DNA of 64,000 bases from Pedobacter soli (GTDB taxonomy: Bacteria > Bacteroidota > Bacteroidia > Sphingobacteriales > Sphingobacteriaceae). The translations under genes were made by a program, and so were the position numbers. Location of the stretch: NCBI RefSeq assembly GCF_900101435.1, contig NZ_FMZH01000011.1:119833-183832 (forward strand). Direction: 5' to 3'. Below are positions 59,188 to 64,000 of this stretch, piece after piece. The notes beneath the pieces are model-generated. The model was given only the letters and a program-made list of their open reading frames with translations. It made no database searches and was not told the DNA's origin. Position 1 is the stretch's first letter. Each line of letters opens with the position of its first letter.

Positions 59188-59196
59188 ATATCAAAA
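59166..59196 (-). promoter_or_regulatory. Promoter of blaI-M56
   Basis: Minus strand: TTTTG (complement of 59192-59196), 18 bases, TACATTTG (complement of 59166-59173). The distal operator fills the spacer and shares two bases with the -7 element; the proximal one covers the expected transcription start. Confidence 0.8.
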
Positions 59197-59216
59197 TGTT
59201 TTAACAAAAATTTAAC

Positions 59217-59557
59217 TTATTGGTTAATTGCTTAAACTGGTTAACCGGTTAACTGTAATCTGGAGTCCAATAAAGGGTTAATTGTTTGTTGGCTATAAGA
59301 CGCAGGAGAGGTGGGAAAGTTGCATCCCTTGAAAGGTTAATCGTTTGAACTGGTTAATCGGTTAACTGTCTTCACCCCTAAAGTCTAAGCGTGTTCAGTG
59401 GTTCATTAGTCATTAGTAACTGCAAACTGTATAAAGCGGTTAATTGTTCTAACTGGTTAATCGGTTAACTGTTAGGTGGTGACCGATAGAAGGTTAGTTG
59501 TTGAATGCGCAACTGAACAGTTAACCGATTTAAACAATTAATCAGTTAACCATTGAG
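59217..59557. repeat. Region with repeated GGTTAA-type blocks
   Basis: Several degenerate copies of GGTTAATTG-N5-ACTGGTTAA (59217-59252, 59330-59372, 59431-59480, 59515-59555), the same family as the 102-bp repeats near 3 kb. No gene seen. It separates the BlaI promoter from DUF4835. Confidence 0.7.
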
Positions 59558-60454
59558 TTAGTTTTTCTTCAGGCCTTCATACTTACCAATATTTGCCGGA
59601 TCGATTTCGGCCAGCATGTTGTAGGCTTTTAAACGTTCCTGCACATTAAGTTTAGCCAATACGTTGGTTACTTCTTCGGCTTTTGAGGCAAAATAAACAT
59701 TCGGGAAAATGGAGCCCAGTTTCTGTTTATCCATTTGTTGCAGGGCAGGTAGTGCAGCTACAATTTGGGTTAGGCCCTTATCGTTATCGGTTAGCTGATC
59801 TAATCCACTTAAATGGTAGCTGTAAATAAAGCTGCGCAGCTCGCTAAAAATCGGATTGAGCACGTTCTCGTTAAACCAAAAACGGTTGCGTAAACCATCG
59901 GCGGCTTTCCAGCCTGTATTGCCCGAGGCCTGTGCCAGGTTAATGATATTTTGAGCTTTTTTATAGAAAGGTGTGCCACCCATTTTGCTAAAGCTATCTT
60001 TATCCATGCCAATAATGGTATAGGCATAATAGGTGAGGAGGGCACTGATATTCGAAATATAATTCTGATCAGAAAAATCGATGGTAGAACCATCCAGGTA
60101 ATTGAAATCGAAATTTTTGTCGCTCATGTTCAGCAGGGTGCTATTGTACGAGCTGTTAAAAACCGGTCGGCTGCTTTGAATCTGGGCTTCGGCTGTATAG
60201 CCTGATCCACCATCCCAGGAGTTGATGGTGATTACGAAACTACATTCGATACGCTCCTGAGCTTTGTAGCTTTCGTTGCTGAATTTGTTGTTGTTTAAAA
60301 AATCGCGGATGGTTTTTTGAAGTGCATCGAGCGTAGGCCGGCTAATGTTCGACACCTGAGGCGCCAATACAGTTACACGCGCATTTAACTCCTGCGCCTG
60401 TAGTTTACCAAAGCCGGTTAACAATACCAATATCCAAAAAATCCTGTTTATCAT
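59558..60454 (-). CDS. DUF4835 family protein (PorD-like)
   Basis: 298 residues from ATG 60454, with signal peptide ending KLQAQ; an upstream Met nine codons earlier lies inside coaBC. NARVTVLAPQVSNISRPTLDALQKTIRDFLNN, IECSFVITINSWDGGSGYTAEAQIQSSRPVF and YYAYTIIGMDKDSFSKMGGTPFY match the DUF4835 family, which includes the gliding/type IX secretion protein PorD. Predicted periplasmic or outer-membrane associated. The ATG overlaps the coaBC stop by four bases, so the two are coupled. The bamD-rpoZ-coaBC-DUF4835 order is common in Bacteroidota. Confidence 0.85.
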   Translation of the reverse strand: MINRIFWILVLLTGFGKLQAQELNARVTVLAPQVSNISRPTLDALQKTIRDFLNNNKFSNESYKAQERIECSFVITINSWDGGSGYTAEAQIQSSRPVFNSSYNSTLLNMSDKNFDFNYLDGSTIDFSDQNYISNISALLTYYAYTIIGMDKDSFSKMGGTPFYKKAQNIINLAQASGNTGWKAADGLRNRFWFNENVLNPIFSELRSFIYSYHLSGLDQLTDNDKGLTQIVAALPALQQMDKQKLGSIFPNVYFASKAEEVTNVLAKLNVQERLKAYNMLAEIDPANIGKYEGLKKN

Positions 60455-61647
60455 TTTGCAATTTTTAAAATAGCTGAGCAAATATCTTTGGCTACATCGG
60501 TTTTCGATTTCATTTCAAACACCGTACGTTCTAAAGCCCTGTTAAAAATAGTAATTTTATTGGTATCTGATTTAAAACCTGCACCCTTATCGTTTAAAGA
60601 ATTTAAAACTACCAGATCGAGGTTTTTCTTTTCCAGCTTACCTTTGGCATAATTCTCTTCATCATTGGTTTCTAATGCGAAACCAACCAAAATCTGGTCA
60701 GCCTTTTTCGCCTGACCCAGGGTTGCTAAAATGTCGACCGTTTTTTCGAGTTCGAGTATCAGATTGCTATCCTGTTTTTTGATTTTGTTTGCGGCTACTG
60801 TTTTTGGGCGGTAATCGGCCACGGCAGCACACATTACGGTAATATCTGTTTCAGGGAAAACCGAGTTGCAAGCCTCAAACATTTGTTGTGCGCTTACCAC
60901 ATCTTTCCTGATAACATTCTGATCAGATTTTTGAGCCGTTGGCCCGGCTATCAAAGTTACATCAGCACCTAGTCTGGCCAATTCGTCTGCCAAAGCGAAA
61001 CCCATTTTACCTGATGAGTGGTTGCCGATAAAACGTACCGGATCTATCGCCTCATAAGTTGGACCAGCCGTTACCATTACCTTTTTACCATAAAAGGGCA
61101 TCGACTTTTTAATGGCCTCGTCCAGAAACGAAATAATTTCTTCAGGTTCTGCCATTCGGCCTTCGCCATATAAACCACTGGCCAGCTCGCCGCTGCCTGG
61201 TGCAATTACGGTATTGCCGTAGCTGTTAATTTTTGCAATGTTAGCCTGTGTACTTTCATGTTTCCACATGTCTAAATCCATCGCCGGAGCAACATAAACC
61301 GGGCATTTTGCCGAAAGGTAAACTGCAGTAAGCAAATTGTCGCAAATACCGGTAGCCAGTTTAGCCAGGGTATTGGCACTAATGGGAGCAATAATGATGA
61401 GGTCGGCCCATAAACCCAATTCTACGTGGTTGCTCCATACGCCTGTTTCTTCTTCGAAATATTGCGTATAAACCGGGTTTTTAGAAAGCGTAGCAAGGGT
61501 AAGTGGTGTAATGAAATTAGCACCATCAGGGGTAAGAATAACCTTTACGTTTGCACCAGCTTTTACAAGCAACCGAACCAAAAAAGCTGATTTATAAGCT
61601 GCGATGCTGCCGCAAACGCCAAGGATTATATTTTTATGTTTTAGCAT
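60451..61647 (-). CDS. coaBC: Bifunctional phosphopantothenoylcysteine decarboxylase/phosphopantothenate-cysteine ligase
   Basis: 398 residues from ATG 61647 (MLKHKNIILGVCGSIAAYKS); the frame opens seven codons earlier. The FMN decarboxylase half has GVCGSIAAYKS and APISANTLAKLATGICDNLLT and the conserved PAMDLDMW; the ligase half has VTAGPTYEAIDPVRFIGNHSSGKMG and the AAVADYRPK motif with KIKKQ. It makes 4'-phosphopantetheine for coenzyme A from phosphopantothenate. All blocks are present. It is in the operon bamD, rpoZ, coaBC, DUF4835. Confidence 0.96.
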   Translation of the reverse strand: MLKHKNIILGVCGSIAAYKSAFLVRLLVKAGANVKVILTPDGANFITPLTLATLSKNPVYTQYFEEETGVWSNHVELGLWADLIIIAPISANTLAKLATGICDNLLTAVYLSAKCPVYVAPAMDLDMWKHESTQANIAKINSYGNTVIAPGSGELASGLYGEGRMAEPEEIISFLDEAIKKSMPFYGKKVMVTAGPTYEAIDPVRFIGNHSSGKMGFALADELARLGADVTLIAGPTAQKSDQNVIRKDVVSAQQMFEACNSVFPETDITVMCAAVADYRPKTVAANKIKKQDSNLILELEKTVDILATLGQAKKADQILVGFALETNDEENYAKGKLEKKNLDLVVLNSLNDKGAGFKSDTNKITIFNRALERTVFEMKSKTDVAKDICSAILKIAK

Positions 61648-61724
61648 AGCGTTTACGCATGGGGGCATAGAGCATAGAGCGTAATGCTATAAAAACGCTT
61701 TGCTCCAAACACTATGCGCAATGC

Positions 61725-62051
61725 TTATTTTTGTTCTTTAGCAGGGTTTCTGTGATAAATTTTATCGTTCAAAAATTCATCAATAGCAACTAAAACAGGC
61801 TTAGGCATACGCTCGTAGTGCTTGCTGATTTCAATTTGCTCGCGGTTTTCGAAAATTTCTTCCAAATTATCGTTGCTCGATGCAAATTCTGCTAATTTAC
61901 CGTGTAACTCCTCTTTAACGTTGTTCGAAATCTGATTTGCTCTTTTAGCAATTACAACTAAAGATTCGTATAAGTTATCTGTAGTTCTATCTAAATCGTG
62001 TACGTTTCTAGTAACTGTAGTGTTTGGTACAGCAGGTTTGTTAGTATTCAT
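61725..62051 (-). CDS. rpoZ: RNA polymerase omega subunit (Bacteroidota form)
   Basis: 108 residues. LYESLVVIAKRANQISNNVKEEL is the omega core that holds beta-prime (the ANQ..N pattern). The N-terminal 25 residues are a flexible addition and the C-terminal half HYERMPKPVLVAIDEFLNDKIYHRN is lineage specific. Located 3 bp after bamD and 77 bp before coaBC. Omega helps assemble RNA polymerase and can respond to ppGpp. Confidence 0.88.
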   Translation of the reverse strand: MNTNKPAVPNTTVTRNVHDLDRTTDNLYESLVVIAKRANQISNNVKEELHGKLAEFASSNDNLEEIFENREQIEISKHYERMPKPVLVAIDEFLNDKIYHRNPAKEQK

Positions 62052-62054
62052 GTA

Positions 62055-62990
62055 TTACTTGTTTTTAATATCCGTTTTATTTGTAGCAGCAGCGGTATCT
62101 TTCAATTTACCGGCTCTGATCAGCATTTTTTTGTACTTTTCCTGTTCGCTGTTATACAGGGCAATTTCTTGTTTAGTAGCAAGGATGCCAGCTTCAACAT
62201 CTTCTTTCAGTTGTTTGGCATCTTTGGTATATTGGCTTTCAGGGTGGTTTTCAGTAAATTCGGTATATAAAGCAAGCGCTTCATTATAACGATCTTCCTG
62301 ACGGTAAACCAAACTGTTTTTAGCGTATAAATATTGTGCTTTAATCATTAAGAAATCCATTTCTTCCGCATATTTAATATCCGGATAATCTCTTTGTGCA
62401 TTTTTTAAAGCAATAACTGCAGCTCTGTAGTTATCAATATTACTAGGGCCGGTAGTTAAATACATTTTGGCATTCTCAAAAGCCTTATCTTCCAGTTTGC
62501 CCCTTAAAGTGGCAATATACTTACTCGCTGCAGCTGCACGATCGCTGGTAGGGTATAAGTTAATGAAAAGCTGTAAAGCGTCAATCGCTTTATAGGTATT
62601 TTCTTGGTCTAATGAGAAATTTGGCGATTCTAAATAATAGCAATAAGCTGCCATGTACCTTGCTTCTTCTGCATTTTTACTCGCAGGATAGGTATCTGCA
62701 AAGCTTTTAAACTGATACCTGGCCGTAGTATAATCACTTAATCTATATAAAGTATAAGCATAGTAGTAGTTCAGGTCTTCAGCTTCTGCACGGCCACGGT
62801 ATTTTTGAGAAAGATCCTCAAAAAGCACCAATGCTTTACTGTAATCCCTTTTATTATACAAACGAAGCGCCTCCTGGTATTTTTTAGCCACGTCGTTACT
62901 CGCCCTCAATTTCTCGAACCGACTTTTACAACCCGCCACACCCAAAGCGGCAACAAATACTAAAATAATTAAGTGTTTAACTTTAAACAT
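62055..62990 (-). CDS. bamD: Outer membrane assembly lipoprotein BamD
   Basis: 311 residues. Lipobox GVAGC (Cys21), then several TPR repeats: RLYNKRDYSKALVLFEDLSQKYRG, YTLYRLSDYTTARYQFKSFADTYPASK, LFINLYPTSDRAAAASKYIATLRGKLEDKA, ALALYTEFTENHPESQY. BamD is the essential partner of BamA, which reaches into this window from the left edge at the other end. A TTG-N19-TATCTTTG promoter ends 4 bp before the ATG, which suggests a leaderless transcript for the whole operon. Confidence 0.93.
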   Translation of the reverse strand: MFKVKHLIILVFVAALGVAGCKSRFEKLRASNDVAKKYQEALRLYNKRDYSKALVLFEDLSQKYRGRAEAEDLNYYYAYTLYRLSDYTTARYQFKSFADTYPASKNAEEARYMAAYCYYLESPNFSLDQENTYKAIDALQLFINLYPTSDRAAAASKYIATLRGKLEDKAFENAKMYLTTGPSNIDNYRAAVIALKNAQRDYPDIKYAEEMDFLMIKAQYLYAKNSLVYRQEDRYNEALALYTEFTENHPESQYTKDAKQLKEDVEAGILATKQEIALYNSEQEKYKKMLIRAGKLKDTAAATNKTDIKNK

Positions 62991-62994
62991 TCTG

Positions 62995-63024
62995 CAAAGA
63001 TAATTAATAATACGATAACATCAA
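62995..63024 (-). promoter_or_regulatory. Promoter of the bamD-rpoZ-coaBC-DUF4835 operon
   Basis: Minus strand TTG (complement of 63022-63024), exactly 19 bases, TATCTTTG (complement of 62995-63002). It ends 4 bp before the bamD ATG. Confidence 0.8.
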
Positions 63025-63173
63025 TAAAAACAATTCGGCGCTAAGCTATGCAAAGCAATTCAGTACAAATATACAGTTAACAAATTTTAACATATATTAT
63101 ATAGATGGCATTATGGGGCAGTGGTCGTTATTTATTGAGTTTTATCTTATGTATATATAATAGTAATGTCTTT

Positions 63174-63300
63174 AGCAAAGCAAGTTCCTGTGCATTGTAG
63201 CATGTGGTAGTCCCGCTATTCCTTCAAGTCCTCACTCGTACCTCGCTCCAGGCTTTACGTTCTATCGGGTTTAGGTGGCACGGCCGGTGCGAAACACCCT
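63174..63300 (-). repeat. Dispersed element of about 100-130 bp, copy C
   Basis: In reverse complement it contains GAGGACTTGAAGGAATAGCG, GGGACTA, GCACAGG and ends in AACTTGCTTTGC, matching the order of motifs in copy A (12751-12840). It lies in the 500-bp gap between the bamD promoter and the tandem promoters. The rest of the gap (63025-63170, 63301-63490) shows no gene. Confidence 0.65.
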
Positions 63301-63498
63301 GTCAAGGCGCCCAAAAAATAAAAAACGTGCCTTGGACCTTAATTTCCTTAACTCCTTAATGGTGAAAAAACGGTTGGCCTGCGCCTAAAAATCCCCATAT
63401 AACACCCCAAATCCCCAATTGTTTTATGGCCATGAATATTATTTTTATCTGTAAACCAATTATTTAGCATAAACCTGCCCACAAAACAGCCGAAATCC

Positions 63499-63529
63499 TT
63501 TGCGCGGGTGTTAATTTTTTCTACTTTTG
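63499..63529 (+). promoter_or_regulatory. Tandem promoter P1
   Basis: TTTG (63499-63502), 19 bases, TACTTTTG (63522-63529). It is followed by CAACCCGCTCGGAAGGAGAGGG, a GC-rich segment repeated after P2 and P3. Confidence 0.85.
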
Positions 63530-63609
63530 CAACCCGCTCGGAAGGAGAGGGCAATAAACTGAAAAGCTGGCAATGGAGAAAGAGGAGTAGGATTTATTTT
63601 AAAATAAAG

Positions 63610-63640
63610 CTTGCAGATAGCGAAAAGATTGTTACCTTTG
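63610..63640 (+). promoter_or_regulatory. Tandem promoter P2
   Basis: CTTG (63610-63613), 19 bases, TACCTTTG (63633-63640), followed by CAGCCCGCTTCGGAAGGAACGGG with the potential hairpin CCCG...CGGG. Confidence 0.87.
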
Positions 63641-63737
63641 CAGCCCGCTTCGGAAGGAACGGGAAGTTAAATAAAATTAGCGTATTGAAATAGCGAAGAG
63701 AAGGAAAAAGTGAAACGAAAAAATAAAAATTATTTTA

Positions 63738-63768
63738 TTTGGAAGTTAAAAAAAGATTCCTACCTTTG
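63738..63768 (+). promoter_or_regulatory. Tandem promoter P3
   Basis: TTTG (63738-63741), 19 bases, TACCTTTG (63761-63768), followed by CACTCCCAACCGAAAGGAAGGG. It is the best match of the three. Confidence 0.87.
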
Positions 63769-64000
63769 CACTCCCAACCGAAAGGAAGGGCAAAAAAGCT
63801 GAAGCGGCGGATGTCGCAGAAGGCAAACAAAAAAGATTGAAACGGACGAAACAGAAGAAAGACAACTAAGACTTTCTGAAACTGAAATCCGAAGATATAT
63901 AAAGGCAACCGTGAGGTTACTGCCGAATAAGTTCTTAAAAGAGATGTCAATGTAGCGAAAGCGGGTTTAATGAAGTACTGATCGAAGTACATGATTAAGG
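63769..64000 (+). other. Leader region transcribed off the right edge, probably of an rRNA operon
   Basis: 232 bases after P3 without an open frame of interest. They contain GGCAACC-gtga-GGTTaCTGCC and GTACTgatcgAAGTAC, two small stem-loops, and purine-rich stretches. Three stacked strong promoters and a long structured untranslated leader are typical of rRNA operons. The 16S gene itself would lie beyond position 64000, so this is inference; a tRNA cluster is the other option. Confidence 0.55.

Noticed and set aside
63348..63992. Short frames in the right-edge promoter region
   Set aside because: They run across the tandem promoters and leader, lack conserved motifs, and one is on the opposite strand to the promoters.
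1..64000. Insertion sequences, prophage, toxin-antitoxin or CRISPR-Cas loci
   Set aside because: No transposase, integrase, phage structural, toxin or cas motifs are visible in any of the genes.

Overview
The window reads as chromosomal DNA of a Bacteroidota bacterium, most likely Pedobacter or a close relative in the Sphingobacteriaceae. The reasons are the gene families and the promoter style. Families include tandem OmpH chaperones behind bamA, a TonB receptor with DUF4876 and DUF6850 partners, tandem carboxypeptidase-regulatory-domain proteins, and the run bamD-rpoZ-coaBC-DUF4835 followed at a distance by recN. Promoters follow the TTG-N19-TAnnTTTG pattern of the group. Start codons are AT-rich with few Shine-Dalgarno sites, and the gaps carry many short interspersed repeats. 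I see no phage, insertion sequence, CRISPR array, tRNA or complete rRNA. Family names come from recognition of motifs, not from a search.

Region by region. 1-2.9 kb: the end of bamA, two OmpH/Skp chaperones and murI (envelope assembly). 2.9-3.5 kb: a repeat island with four 42-bp hairpin units between two 102-bp direct repeats. 3.5-10.4 kb (minus): a tight operon of TonB receptor, DUF4876 lipoprotein, DUF6850 barrel and di-heme cytochrome c peroxidase; this is the best candidate for an uncharacterised system. 10.6-20.7 kb: a long PurF-like protein, LysE exporter, sugar MFS transporter, dCMP-deaminase-like enzyme, guaA, a periplasmic-binding lipoprotein, an RsmB-like methyltransferase, a possible 35-residue membrane protein and MarC. 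20.8-27.8 kb: an O/P-type porin, two amino-acid permeases and a membrane pyrophosphatase. 28-36 kb: a lipoprotein, a YhcC-type radical SAM protein, an ammonium transporter with a sigma-54-like promoter plus a porin, DUF4468, SRPBCC, a YkuK-like protein and a variant DEAD-box helicase.

36.5-49.8 kb: a half-length DUF1456 protein overlapping a large barrel protein, an SGNH hydrolase, a pair of paralogous small membrane proteins, ettA, a large MscS channel, clpC and a CAP-domain lipoprotein. 50-63 kb (all minus): an ATP-grasp protein, a PA0069-type radical SAM protein, two tandem carboxypeptidase-regulatory-domain proteins, recN, a BlaI/M56 pair with two palindromic operators over its promoter, then DUF4835, coaBC, rpoZ and bamD. 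63.5-64 kb: three evenly built tandem promoters pointing off the right edge, probably the leader of an rRNA operon.

Most genes are housekeeping or envelope functions. The more unusual content is the minus-strand TonB/DUF4876/DUF6850/peroxidase operon, the BlaI/M56 module lying between DUF4835 and recN, and several families of structured intergenic repeats, one of which occurs three times as an element of about 100 bp.
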